A DNA stretch of 64,000 nucleotides, from positions 62,001 to 126,000 of the forward strand of contig NZ_JAWLHG010000001.1 of assembly GCF_041690465.1 (NCBI RefSeq). The letters are read 5' to 3'. The first letter of the stretch is position 1. Each line of letters opens with the position of its first letter. The position numbers and the translations under genes are program-made. Positions 42,400 to 50,778 of the stretch are shown in pieces. The notes below the pieces were generated by a model, which had not been told where the DNA came from, searched no databases, and saw only the letters and a list, made by a program, of their open reading frames with translations. This DNA comes from Falsiroseomonas sp041690465. Its GTDB lineage: Bacteria > Pseudomonadota > Alphaproteobacteria > Acetobacterales > Acetobacteraceae.

Positions 42400-45204
42400 A
42401 TGGCGCGCGGCGATGCGGAGGATGGGACGGAAGGCATGAACGCGACCGGTCCTGCGCCCATGCCCCCGCCGGGACGCAAGCTCGCGATCGGCATCAAGGT
42501 GGCCGCGCTCCGCCCGGACATGGCGAGCGTCTGGTACCGTGGCCTCTACCCCGCGGTGCATCTGCACGCGCTCGGCCACCGGGTCGAGGTGTTCGACGCG
42601 ATCGCGACGGCTGCGCAGTTGCGGCGCTTCGACCTGGTGATCCTGGTGAAGCCGACGACGCTGGACGATCTCGGCTTCGCCAACGCGGCGCGCGACCAGG
42701 GCGTGCCGGTGGTGCTCGATCTCTGCGACGACGTGTTCATCCCCGGCTACGGCGGCAGCCGCGGCAAGGAGGCGGCGGTGTGCCGCGCGGTGGCCGGGAT
42801 CGCCGCGGCGGTGGTCACCACCGGCCCGGTGCTTGCCGCGAAGCTGCGCGCCATGGTGCCGGCCGGGACCCCGGTGGTAGAGATCGCCGATCCCGTGGAG
42901 AACGAGGCCGACAACGCGGCAGTGATGCGTGCTTTCGGCGGAGCCTTTGCCGCCGCGCGGCGAAAGCGCGGCCTGCAGCGGCTGCGCGCCGTGCTGCGTC
43001 CGCGCCAGCGCCTGCATGCTCTGCGGGTCAGGCTGCGGCCCCGCCGGCGGCTCCAGGCTATCCGTGCCCAGCTGGGGTCGCGGAGGCGCTTCCACGCACT
43101 CCGCGCCCGGATGAGAATCGCGTGGCAGCGGCTGGCTCTCATTTTCGTGCTGAAGCCGCGCTGGAAGCTGCTTGCGCTGCATTCGGCGATCCGGCCCCGG
43201 CGACGCATCATGCAGCTTCGCGACCTTTGCCGCGCCGCGCCGCGCGCCATCCTGAAGGCGCGCGATATTCCGATTGCGGAGTGGCCGCGCCGGCTGCCGG
43301 GAGCCGTCTGGCGCCGATTGGTCTATCTGCTCGGACCAACCCCGCGCAGGGCTGCGCAATCCCCGCTCCCGGCACCCTGCCCCGCCGCGCCGGCATCGCG
43401 CCCTGCCGTGCCTGTAGCACGGCCGCCGTCACCCGGACTGCCGCCGTCATCATCCGCGCTGCCGCCCGCGCCGCCGCCCGTGCTGCCGGCAATGCCCGCC
43501 GCCGCAGAGCCGCGCCCCGGCGAGGCGCGACGCACGGTGATCTGGTTCGGCATCAAGGGCGCCGCGCATGGCGATTTCGGCATCCGCAACCTGGCGCTGA
43601 TCGCCCCGGCGCTGGCGCGCGTGGCGGCGGAGATCCCGCTGCGCCTGCTCGTGGTCAGCAACGGCGAGGAGGAGTTCCGCCGCGTCACCGCCGGCTGGCC
43701 CTTCGCCTGCGAGTACCGCGAATGGAGCCGTGAGACGATCCTCGCCGAGCTCGACGGCGCCGATGTGTGCGTCATCCCCAATTCGCGCGACGCGTTCAGC
43801 ATCGGCAAGTCCGCCAACCGTCACGCGCTGGCGCTGAGCCGCGGCGTGCCGGTGGTCGCCACCGCCATCCCCGCGCTGCAGGGGATGGAGGGCTTCATGG
43901 TCCTCGACGACTGGGAGGGCGGGCTGCGCGGCTACCTGAGCGACCCGGCCCGGGCCGGTCGCGACGTGGCGGCCGGGCGCGCGCATGTGCAGCGCGCCTT
44001 CTCCGCCGGCGTGCTCGCCCGCGCCTGGGATGCGCTGCTGCAGGAGGTGACGGGGCGCGGCGCCGGCCCGGCCGCCGCGGCGGATGCGCCGCCCCGAATC
44101 CTCGGCTTCCTCGACCTGGTGCAGGACCTAGACGTGCTGCTGCCGGTGCTGGAGGCGATGCGCGCCGACCCGCGCTTCGCGCCGGAGGCCTGCATCTCCG
44201 ACCGGCTGGCCGCGGCCTCGCCGCGTGTGCTGCGGGAGTTGGTGGAGCGCGGGCTGATGCCGCGCATCGTGCCGCGCAAGGACGTGATCGCCGGCAGAGC
44301 GCCGGCGCTGGAGGGCATCGCCGCGCTGCTCACCGCGGCGGAGAGCTCCCATCCCGCACATCGCGCGCCGTATGCGCTGGCTGCGCGCGCCACGGCGCGG
44401 GGGATGCCAAGCTTCACCTTCCAGCACGGGCTGGAGAATATCGGGCTGACCTACTTCGCGCCCGACCCGGAGCATCCCGGCCCGATCCGCTTCGCCTCCT
44501 CCCGTATCCTGGTCTGGGGTCCGGTGGAGTCGCTGCCGGCGGACGTCCTGCCCGAGACCCGCGCGCGCTGCGTCGCGGTCGGCTGCCCGAAGCCGGCGGA
44601 GGCGCCGCCCGCCACGCTGCCGCTGCCGCCGCATGCGGGCAAGGTGGTGGGCGTGTTCGAGAACCTGCACTGGGAGCGCTACGACGCCGCCTATGTGCAG
44701 GCCTTCCTGGCCGATCTCGGCGCCACCGCCGTGCGCTTCCCGGAGGTGCTGTTCCTGGTCAAGCCGCACCATGCCGCGCGCTGGCTGGCAAAGAACCCGC
44801 AGGCGCTGGCCGGCATGCCGGGCAACCTGCTGCTCGCCGACCCCGCCCAGCCGACCTGGGAGCCCTTCACGGCGGCGGCGATCCTGGCCGCGGTGGACGG
44901 GGTGATCACCACCCCCTCCACCGTCGCGCTCGATGCCGCGCGGGTCGGGCGGAAGGTGGCGGTGGCGGGCTATGGGCTCGACCTGCCGGTCTATGCGCCG
45001 CTGCCGATCCTGCGCGGCGCGGAGGATTGGGCGGGCTTCGTGGCCGGGCTGTCGGCGGCCGATGCCGATCTCGCCGGGCGCATGGAGCGCTTTCGCGCCC
45101 GGCACCTGCTGCCCGGCCAGGCGGTGCCGCGCATCCTCGACCTCGTCGCGGCCGATCTGGCCACGGCGGCGGCGCCGGCGGGGCGGGACGCCGCGGCCGC
45201 ATGA
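42400..45204 (+). CDS. Large multi-module protein: GT-B-like halves, 13-residue basic repeat and capsule-type C-terminal domain
   Basis: A 934-residue protein. Residues 28-180 look like the N-terminal half of a GT-B enzyme (MASVWYRGLYPAVHLHALGH; VVLDLCDDVFIPGY). Residues 188-277 are a basic tandem repeat of exact period 13, of the form RPRxRLxALRxxL. A Pro/Ala-rich linker (318-372) follows. Residues 378-560 resemble the donor half of a GT-B enzyme (IWFGIKGAAHGDFGIRNLA; GKSANRHALALSRGVPVVATA). Residues 570-920 resemble capsule or CDP-glycerol-type transferases (FTFQHGLENIGLTYF, LFLVKPHHAARW, TTPSTVALDAARVG). I know no protein with this layout. It probably adds one or two sugar or polyol units. 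It ends in an ATGA overlap with the next gene. Confidence 0.72.
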   Translation: MARGDAEDGTEGMNATGPAPMPPPGRKLAIGIKVAALRPDMASVWYRGLYPAVHLHALGHRVEVFDAIATAAQLRRFDLVILVKPTTLDDLGFANAARDQGVPVVLDLCDDVFIPGYGGSRGKEAAVCRAVAGIAAAVVTTGPVLAAKLRAMVPAGTPVVEIADPVENEADNAAVMRAFGGAFAAARRKRGLQRLRAVLRPRQRLHALRVRLRPRRRLQAIRAQLGSRRRFHALRARMRIAWQRLALIFVLKPRWKLLALHSAIRPRRRIMQLRDLCRAAPRAILKARDIPIAEWPRRLPGAVWRRLVYLLGPTPRRAAQSPLPAPCPAAPASRPAVPVARPPSPGLPPSSSALPPAPPPVLPAMPAAAEPRPGEARRTVIWFGIKGAAHGDFGIRNLALIAPALARVAAEIPLRLLVVSNGEEEFRRVTAGWPFACEYREWSRETILAELDGADVCVIPNSRDAFSIGKSANRHALALSRGVPVVATAIPALQGMEGFMVLDDWEGGLRGYLSDPARAGRDVAAGRAHVQRAFSAGVLARAWDALLQEVTGRGAGPAAAADAPPRILGFLDLVQDLDVLLPVLEAMRADPRFAPEACISDRLAAASPRVLRELVERGLMPRIVPRKDVIAGRAPALEGIAALLTAAESSHPAHRAPYALAARATARGMPSFTFQHGLENIGLTYFAPDPEHPGPIRFASSRILVWGPVESLPADVLPETRARCVAVGCPKPAEAPPATLPLPPHAGKVVGVFENLHWERYDAAYVQAFLADLGATAVRFPEVLFLVKPHHAARWLAKNPQALAGMPGNLLLADPAQPTWEPFTAAAILAAVDGVITTPSTVALDAARVGRKVAVAGYGLDLPVYAPLPILRGAEDWAGFVAGLSAADADLAGRMERFRARHLLPGQAVPRILDLVAADLATAAAPAGRDAAAA
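42961..43230 (+). repeat. 13-residue tandem protein repeat, about seven copies
   Basis: The translated repeat has Arg/Lys at positions 1, 3, 5 and 10 and Leu/Ile/Phe at 6, 9 and 13. Clear units start at residues 200, 213, 226, 252 and 265; the one at 239 is degenerate and the one at 188 partial. The DNA copies (39 bp each) have diverged, so the repeat is old and kept by selection on the protein. Predicted as a chain of short amphipathic basic helices. Confidence 0.75.
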
Positions 45205-46940
45205 CCGGACTTCCGGCACGGCTGCGCGGCGCGATCGCGGCGCTGCTGCGTGGCCGCCCGCAGCCTGCATCCGCCCCGCAGGCACCACGGACGCGCCTGA
45301 CCTATGCCGAGTGGGTGGCGCGCCACGGCACGCCCGGACCGGCGGCGCTGGCGCGGCTGGCGGCGTGCCTCGGCGAGCGGCCGGCCCGTGTCTCGGTGCT
45401 GATGGCGGCGGGGGAGCATGACATGGCGGCCGTCACGGCCAGCCTCGCCTCGCTGCAGGCGCAGCTGCATCCGGATTGGGAGCTCTGCCTCGCGGCGCCT
45501 GCGGACCTGGTACTGCCCGCGGAGCCACGGCTGCGGCGGGTCGCCGGGAGCGGGCTGGACGCGGCCTGGGGCCTTGCGGGCGGCGACTTGGCGATCGTGC
45601 TGGAGCCCGGCGACCTGCTCGCCCCGGAAGCCCTCGCTGCCGCCACGCTGGACCTCGCGGCGGCGCCGGAAGCGCGGCTGGTCTATGCCGACGAGGACCG
45701 GCTGGACGCCGCCGGGCGCCGCACCGATCCCTGGTTCAAGGGCGGCTGGAACCCGGACCTGTTCCGCGCCCAAGCCTACGCGCTGCGGCCCTGCGTGATT
45801 CGCCGCGTGGCGCTGGAGGCGGTGGGCGGCCTCGCCGGGCCGCCAGGCGCCGAGCTGTACGCGACCCTGCTGCGCCTCGCCGAGGGCGCGCCCGCGGGCG
45901 CGATCCGGCACCTGCCCCTGGTGCTGCTGCACCGCCGCGCCGACGCGCCGTCCGAGGAGCCGGCGGCACATGCGGCGGCGCTTTCAGCCCATCTCGCCGC
46001 CACCGCGCCCGGAGCGAGGGTGGAGACCCTGCCGCAGGGCGGCTGGCGGCGCGTGGTCTGGCCGTTGCCGGCGACGCCGCCGCGCATGTCGCTCTGCATC
46101 CCGACGCGCGACCGCGTGGCGCTGCTCGAAGGCTGCGTCGAGGGGCTGCGCCACCGAACCGACTGGCCCGACCTCGAGATCCTGGTGGTGGACAACGACA
46201 GCGCCGAGGCGGCGACGCGCGAGTACCTGGATTCGCTGGCCGACGATCCGCGCGTGCGCGTGCTGCGCGAGACCGGGCCGTTCAACTTCTCCCGCCTCAA
46301 CAACCTCGGCGCCGCGGCGGCGAGCGGGACGCTGTTCGGGCTGGTCAACAACGACATCGCGGTGCGCGAACCCGGCTGGCTGCGGGAGATGGCGGGCCAT
46401 GCGCTGCGGCCGGAGGTCGGCGCGGTCGGCGCGCTGCTGCACTACGGCGATGGCACGGTGCAGCATGCCGGCATCGTGCTCGGCATCGGCGGCGTCGGCT
46501 CGCACATCCACAAGCGGCTGGCCGGTGCGGCGCCGGGCTACCAGGGACGGGTCGCGGTGGCGCAGGAGGTGGCGGCGGTCACCGCCGCCTGCCTGCTGAC
46601 GCCGATCGCCACCTGGCGGCGACTCGGCGGGCTGGACGAGGCGAAGCTGCCGGTCGCCTACAACGACGTGGACTACTGCCTGCGCGTGCGGGAGGCCGGG
46701 CTGCGCGTGGTGTTCACCCCCCATGCCGTGCTCGACCATCTGGAATCCGCCTCCCGCGGGCTGGATGATGGCGGCGCGCGCCGCGCTCGGCTAGAGCGGG
46801 ACAAGGACTGGATGCGCGGCCGCTGGGGGGCGCTGCTGGACGCCGATCCCTTCTACAGCCCGAACCTGGCGCTGGACGCGACGGATTGCCGGCTCGCCGC
46901 GCAGCCGCGCTGGCGGCCAGGATGGATGCAGTCGGCCTGA
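45201..46940 (+). CDS. Glycosyltransferase family 2 protein, two GT-A-like domains
   Basis: A 579-residue protein. The second half is a full GT2 domain: MSLCIPTRDRVALLEGCVEGL, VVDNDSAEAATREYL, FGLVNNDIAVREPGWLREM (metal-binding motif), GTVQHAGIVLGIGG and a late LPVAYNDVDYCLRVREAGLRVV. The first half has a weaker GT2-like unit (VSVLMAAGEHDMAAVTASLASL and LVYADEDRLD), perhaps without activity. Such twin GT2 proteins are common in O-antigen and capsule loci. The ATG overlaps the preceding gene by 4 bases. It is the last + strand gene of the cluster; the convergent hydrolase gene follows 97 bases on. Confidence 0.89.
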   Translation: MTGLPARLRGAIAALLRGRPQPASAPQAPRTRLTYAEWVARHGTPGPAALARLAACLGERPARVSVLMAAGEHDMAAVTASLASLQAQLHPDWELCLAAPADLVLPAEPRLRRVAGSGLDAAWGLAGGDLAIVLEPGDLLAPEALAAATLDLAAAPEARLVYADEDRLDAAGRRTDPWFKGGWNPDLFRAQAYALRPCVIRRVALEAVGGLAGPPGAELYATLLRLAEGAPAGAIRHLPLVLLHRRADAPSEEPAAHAAALSAHLAATAPGARVETLPQGGWRRVVWPLPATPPRMSLCIPTRDRVALLEGCVEGLRHRTDWPDLEILVVDNDSAEAATREYLDSLADDPRVRVLRETGPFNFSRLNNLGAAAASGTLFGLVNNDIAVREPGWLREMAGHALRPEVGAVGALLHYGDGTVQHAGIVLGIGGVGSHIHKRLAGAAPGYQGRVAVAQEVAAVTAACLLTPIATWRRLGGLDEAKLPVAYNDVDYCLRVREAGLRVVFTPHAVLDHLESASRGLDDGGARRARLERDKDWMRGRWGALLDADPFYSPNLALDATDCRLAAQPRWRPGWMQSA

Positions 46941-47037
46941 ACGCCTGCCGATGCCGCCGGGCGGGGCCGCCTTGCGCGCGGCTGCGGGGCCCCTCGGCCA
47001 CCTGCGCCGCGACCTTCAGGCGCCACTGCGCAGAACG

Positions 47038-47871
47038 CTACGGCGCCGGATATCCCATCTGTTCCAGCGCCGCGCGGATGCGAAACTCGTGCGCCATGTC
47101 CCACTCGACATAGGTCAGGGCACAGGCCGGGCATGCACGCGCGATATGGTCGCGGGCCGCCTGCGCATGGGACGGGTAGGTCGTGGTGTCCCGGCTGCCG
47201 GCATTGAGCCAGATGCGCAGCGGCGGCCGGATGCCATCGAGAGCGACGGACGGCGAACGCGCCGCGTATGCGCGATCTGATGGGCCGGCCGGACCTCGCC
47301 CGAAGCAGCCGATCATGTCCTGCTGGAACTCACCCCCGTTCGTGGCTTCCCTGAACCACTGCGCCAGGTCGTAGATCGGCAGCCAGACACCCGCGGATGA
47401 CACCAGGCCAGGGCGGCTGCCGAGGAAGACCAGGGCGACGTAGGCGCCACCGGAGAAGCCAAGCAGGTCAACGACCGCGATGCCGGTGCGCCTGACGCTC
47501 TCCTTCAGGACCTGTTCGATCCGGGAGATCGCGTCCTCGGACGCGCAGGCGCGCGGCGTCCGGTTCGGTCCGTTGAAGTTCGGTGCGACGACACACGCAT
47601 CCTCGAGCGCCCGGAATTCCGGGAAGGCAGCCGCCTGCCTGTGGTCCGCGGACCAGGAGTGGAGGAACAGGAGTATCCGGGTCGGCCGCGTGCCGCACCG
47701 CGCCAGATAGGGCTCGTCGCCGATCCGCTGCTCCTCGAAGTCCCGGCCGTAGGTCGCCGCGTCGGCGATCGCGCGTGCCGGGACAAGGCAGGCGAGGGAA
47801 GCCAGCAGCAAGGCTGCCGCCGCTCCCATCCGTCGCGCCAGGCGCAGCCGTATCCTCCCGACGGGCGGCAT
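47038..47871 (-). CDS. Exported alpha/beta hydrolase of unknown substrate
   Basis: A 277-residue protein with a signal peptide (RMGAAAALLLASLACLVPARAIADA, first 35 or so residues). The mature part has an alpha/beta hydrolase pattern: ILLFLHSWSADHRQ as oxyanion strand, VVDLLGFSGGAYVALVFLG as nucleophile elbow, IWLNAGSRDTTTYPSH as acid region, and EWDMAHEFRIRAALE containing the candidate His. Several cysteines (CACVV-type pairs) fit a periplasmic, disulfide-bonded enzyme. It starts 5 bases after the methyltransferase gene. I infer that it may trim or de-esterify surface glycan, but there is no direct evidence. Confidence 0.72.
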   Translation of the reverse strand: MPPVGRIRLRLARRMGAAAALLLASLACLVPARAIADAATYGRDFEEQRIGDEPYLARCGTRPTRILLFLHSWSADHRQAAAFPEFRALEDACVVAPNFNGPNRTPRACASEDAISRIEQVLKESVRRTGIAVVDLLGFSGGAYVALVFLGSRPGLVSSAGVWLPIYDLAQWFREATNGGEFQQDMIGCFGRGPAGPSDRAYAARSPSVALDGIRPPLRIWLNAGSRDTTTYPSHAQAARDHIARACPACALTYVEWDMAHEFRIRAALEQMGYPAP

Positions 47872-47875
47872 CACG

Positions 47876-48817
47876 TCAGGCCGGCTTTCGCACGATGAAG
47901 CGATCCATGAGCTTGTTGTAGCCGCCGGGCTGGTAGTCCTCGATCTCGAAGAACTCGGACGCCATCTGCTGCGCAAGCCGCGCGCTGATGAGCGAGGCGG
48001 ATTTGTAGTGCCCCTCGCGCTCGACATGCACCCAGCCATGCGCCTCGTAGTGGGCAAGATGCTCGGCGCCGGTCACGCGCTTCGCGGCGATGATGGCATC
48101 GCCCTGCACGGTCAGCAGGGCACGGCCGCCGGGACGCATGACGCGCCGCAGTTCGGCATACCAGAGGGGGTGCTTCGGCGGGTCGATGTGCGTCAGCACC
48201 GAGAAGGAGAAGACCTGGCCGAAGAAGCCGTCCTCGTAGGGCAGCGGCGGCTCGTCCGCGCAGGGGCGGGCGTTGGCGATCCCCTGCGCATTGAGCCAAG
48301 CGATCGCCGCCCGGTCCACGTCGCAGCCGTGCCACCAGCGCGCCCAACTGCCGACCGGGTGGAGCCAGTTGAGCGTGCGGCCGCTGCCACACCCCCAGTC
48401 GAGCACGGGGAAACCCGGGTCGTCGCCGAATACGCTGCGCACAAGTGCTGCGGATCCGTGCCCCTGGAAAAGGAAGTTGGCACGGGTCGTGCGGGTTCCG
48501 ACGTTGAGGCGAAGCGCCTCGGGTGGGAGTTCGCGGAAACGGGTCACAGGCAGGCCCATGACGACCTGCTCGAGCCGGTGCGTGTCCAGCTCAAGTGCCT
48601 GGTACTCGCCGCTGAGCGATCTCAGCTCGCGCGTCAGATCGGCAACGCGGCGGGCACGGTCCTCAAGCTTCGCCTCCATCGACCGCATGCGGCGAAGCTC
48701 GGCGGCGTCCGCGGCCGCCGCAGGCGGCCCATGCACAGCCCGTGGCTGCTTGCGATCGAGAAGGGCCGTCAGCCGCGAGACAAACTTCCGCATGCGGCCC
48801 TTTCTGGCCTGGGACAC
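47876..48817 (-). CDS. Class I SAM-dependent methyltransferase with N-terminal coiled coil
   Basis: A 313-residue methyltransferase. The N-terminal 90 residues are basic and then helical (ELRRMRSMEAKLEDRARRVADL), probably a coiled coil. Motif I is FPVLDWGCGSGRTLNWLHP; the acidic loop GCDVDRAAIAWL; then FFGQVFSFSVLTHIDPPKH and MRPGGRALLTVQGD. The substrate may be a glycan, given the location behind the polysaccharide cluster. ATG 48817 is taken; Met at residue 9 is an alternative. The short gap to the VCBS-repeat gene (39 bases) suggests one transcript. Confidence 0.83.
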   Translation of the reverse strand: MSQARKGRMRKFVSRLTALLDRKQPRAVHGPPAAAADAAELRRMRSMEAKLEDRARRVADLTRELRSLSGEYQALELDTHRLEQVVMGLPVTRFRELPPEALRLNVGTRTTRANFLFQGHGSAALVRSVFGDDPGFPVLDWGCGSGRTLNWLHPVGSWARWWHGCDVDRAAIAWLNAQGIANARPCADEPPLPYEDGFFGQVFSFSVLTHIDPPKHPLWYAELRRVMRPGGRALLTVQGDAIIAAKRVTGAEHLAHYEAHGWVHVEREGHYKSASLISARLAQQMASEFFEIEDYQPGGYNKLMDRFIVRKPA

Positions 48818-48856
48818 GGCTTTCGCAAAGCCGTAATCGACGGCCGGCTCCCTTCA

Positions 48857-49900
48857 CTAGAGTCCGAATATGCCGTCTCCGCTGGGCGCCAGGGAACTCC
48901 ATACGCCGGAGTTGCCGAACCCGACGACGTCTGCGCGCCCGTCGCCGTTCATGTCCGCCATCTGGCGCGGGAAGCTGTCCTGGCCGGTCCAGGCGCCCGC
49001 CTCCGCACCGAACTGCCTGATCAGCAACCGCAGCCCACCGAAGGTGCCATCCGCGTTCTGGAGCGACGCCCACACGCCGGAATCCCCAAAGCCGATGATA
49101 TCGGTGCGCCCGTCGCCGTTCACGTCCGCCAGCTGGCGTGGGTGACGATCGAAACTGGTCCAGCCACCAGCCTCCGCGCCGAACTGTCGGATCAGCAGGC
49201 GCAGGCCGCTGAAGCTGCCATCGGCGTTCTGGGTCGATACCCAGGCGCCGGAATCGCCGAAGCCGACGATGTCGGCCAGGCCATCGCCGTTCATGTCCGC
49301 CAGCAGGCGCGGGTGGCGATCGAAGCTGGTCCAGTTTCCCGCTTCCGCGCCAAACTGTCGGATCAGCAGGCGCAGGCCGCTGAAGCTGCCATCGGCGTTC
49401 TGGGTGGACACCCAGGCGCCGGAATCGCCGAAGCCGACGATGTCGGCCAGGCCATCGCCGTTCATGTCCGCCAGCTGTCGCGGGTGACGATCGAAACTGG
49501 TCCAGCCACCAGCCTCCGCGCCGAACTGTCGGATCAGCAGGCGCAAGCCGCTGAAGCTGCCATCGGCGTTCTGGGTGGACACCCAGGCGCCGGAATCGCC
49601 GAAGCCGACGATGTCGGCCAGGCCATCGCCGCTCATGTCCGCCAGCTGGCGTGGGTGACGATCGAAACTGGTCCAGCCCCCGGCCTCCGCGCCGAACTGG
49701 GAGATCAGCTTCCGCAAGCCGCTGAAGCTGCCATCGGCGTTCTGGGTCGATACCCAGGCGCCGGAATCGCCGAAGCCGACGATGTCGGCCAGGCCATCGC
49801 CGTTCATGTCCGCCAGCTGGCGCGGGTAGCGGTCATAGCTCGTCCAGTTGCCGGCCTCCGCACCGAACTGGGAGATCAGCTTCCGCAAGCTGCTGAAGCC
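48857..49900 (-). repeat. Six tandem 171-bp coding repeats
   Basis: Units are 171 bp, recurring for example at about 49172, 49343, 49514, 49685 and 49856 with GCGCCGAACTGTCGGATCAG-like text. Inner copies are almost identical at the DNA level while the outer ones have diverged, which signals recent expansion or gene conversion. There are no spacers, so this is not a CRISPR array. Confidence 0.93.
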
Positions 49901-50656
49901 TTGCCCATCCGCCTGCAGGCCGCCGCCCTGCCCGACAGGCGCCCAGGCCGTGTCGTTCCAGACCCGGTCGATTTCGCTGCCGAGACCGGCCGTTCCCGTC
50001 ACGCCGATGCCCCCGCTTTCGACGGGCAGATCGCGCCCCACCGTGGCATCGAAGTAGCGGGTGGTGCGGATCTCGCCGGCCGCCGCTCCCGGATTCGCCT
50101 CGGCGGGCAGCGCCGCCTTCGCGGTGATCTGATAGCTCCCGAAGGGCGTCGCGAAGGTGTCGCCGGTGCCGTAGCTCAGCGCTTCGGCGACCAGGGTGCC
50201 GTGCAACCGGTCGCCGCTGTTCGCTTCGAACACCCAGGTGAAGAGGGCCAGCGCCGGCGACCCGACCTGGTCGGCGCCGCCGCGCCCGAAGTTCACCCAG
50301 GCCGCGCCGTCCCACGCCGCGTCGAGCTCCGAGCCGAGACCGGCCAGCCCGACCGGTACCCCCGGCCCGGCGCGGGTGGCCAGGAAGGGGCCGGTGGAAT
50401 CGCGGTACCACTCCACCCGCACCTGGCCCTCCGCCAGGCCGAGCGGCGAGAGGTCCGTGCCGCGCTCCTCCTCGGTGGTGATGAGGTAGTGGCCGTGCGC
50501 GGTGAAGATGGTGTCGCCGGCGACGTAGCGGGCGCTGTCCTCCACCAGCCAGCCGCCCCAGCTGTCCCCGGTGCTCGCCTGGAAGACCCAGGTGAAGATG
50601 CTGTCGGGAAGCTGGTCCGCGCTGGTCGCGCCGGTGGTCGGGATCGGGGTCGCCAT
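48857..50656 (-). CDS. FG-GAP/VCBS repeat protein with six near-identical repeats
   Basis: A 599-residue protein. The first 250 residues hold two copies of a roughly 110-residue domain, each beginning with an (F)TWVF(Q/E)A(S/N)(T/S)GD motif and ending LGSE(L/I)D..W. Residues 255-599 consist of six repeats of 57 residues with the core ADMNGDGLADIVGFGDSGAWVS, whose DxNGDG loop binds calcium in FG-GAP folds. They should form a seven-bladed-propeller-like or similar beta structure. No Sec signal peptide is visible, so secretion may be by type I or another route, or the protein may be intracellular. ATG 50656 is chosen over a TTG at 50665. It is likely an adhesin-like or surface-binding protein. 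Confidence 0.82.
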   Translation of the reverse strand: MATPIPTTGATSADQLPDSIFTWVFQASTGDSWGGWLVEDSARYVAGDTIFTAHGHYLITTEEERGTDLSPLGLAEGQVRVEWYRDSTGPFLATRAGPGVPVGLAGLGSELDAAWDGAAWVNFGRGGADQVGSPALALFTWVFEANSGDRLHGTLVAEALSYGTGDTFATPFGSYQITAKAALPAEANPGAAAGEIRTTRYFDATVGRDLPVESGGIGVTGTAGLGSEIDRVWNDTAWAPVGQGGGLQADGQGFSSLRKLISQFGAEAGNWTSYDRYPRQLADMNGDGLADIVGFGDSGAWVSTQNADGSFSGLRKLISQFGAEAGGWTSFDRHPRQLADMSGDGLADIVGFGDSGAWVSTQNADGSFSGLRLLIRQFGAEAGGWTSFDRHPRQLADMNGDGLADIVGFGDSGAWVSTQNADGSFSGLRLLIRQFGAEAGNWTSFDRHPRLLADMNGDGLADIVGFGDSGAWVSTQNADGSFSGLRLLIRQFGAEAGGWTSFDRHPRQLADVNGDGRTDIIGFGDSGVWASLQNADGTFGGLRLLIRQFGAEAGAWTGQDSFPRQMADMNGDGRADVVGFGNSGVWSSLAPSGDGIFGL

Positions 50657-50778
50657 TGCTCCCAAGGTCGCTTGCGGGGGGTGATGCCGTTCCCCAAGCT
50701 ACAGGAGCCGGGTAAAGCCGAGGTAAGCGGCGCCGCCGACCGACCCGGCGGAGCGCATCAGCGGGAGACGCAGCGGCC

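Noticed and set aside
48857..49900. Possible CRISPR array because of regular repeats
   Set aside because: Units are 171 bp, coding and contiguous, without spacers, and no cas gene is present.
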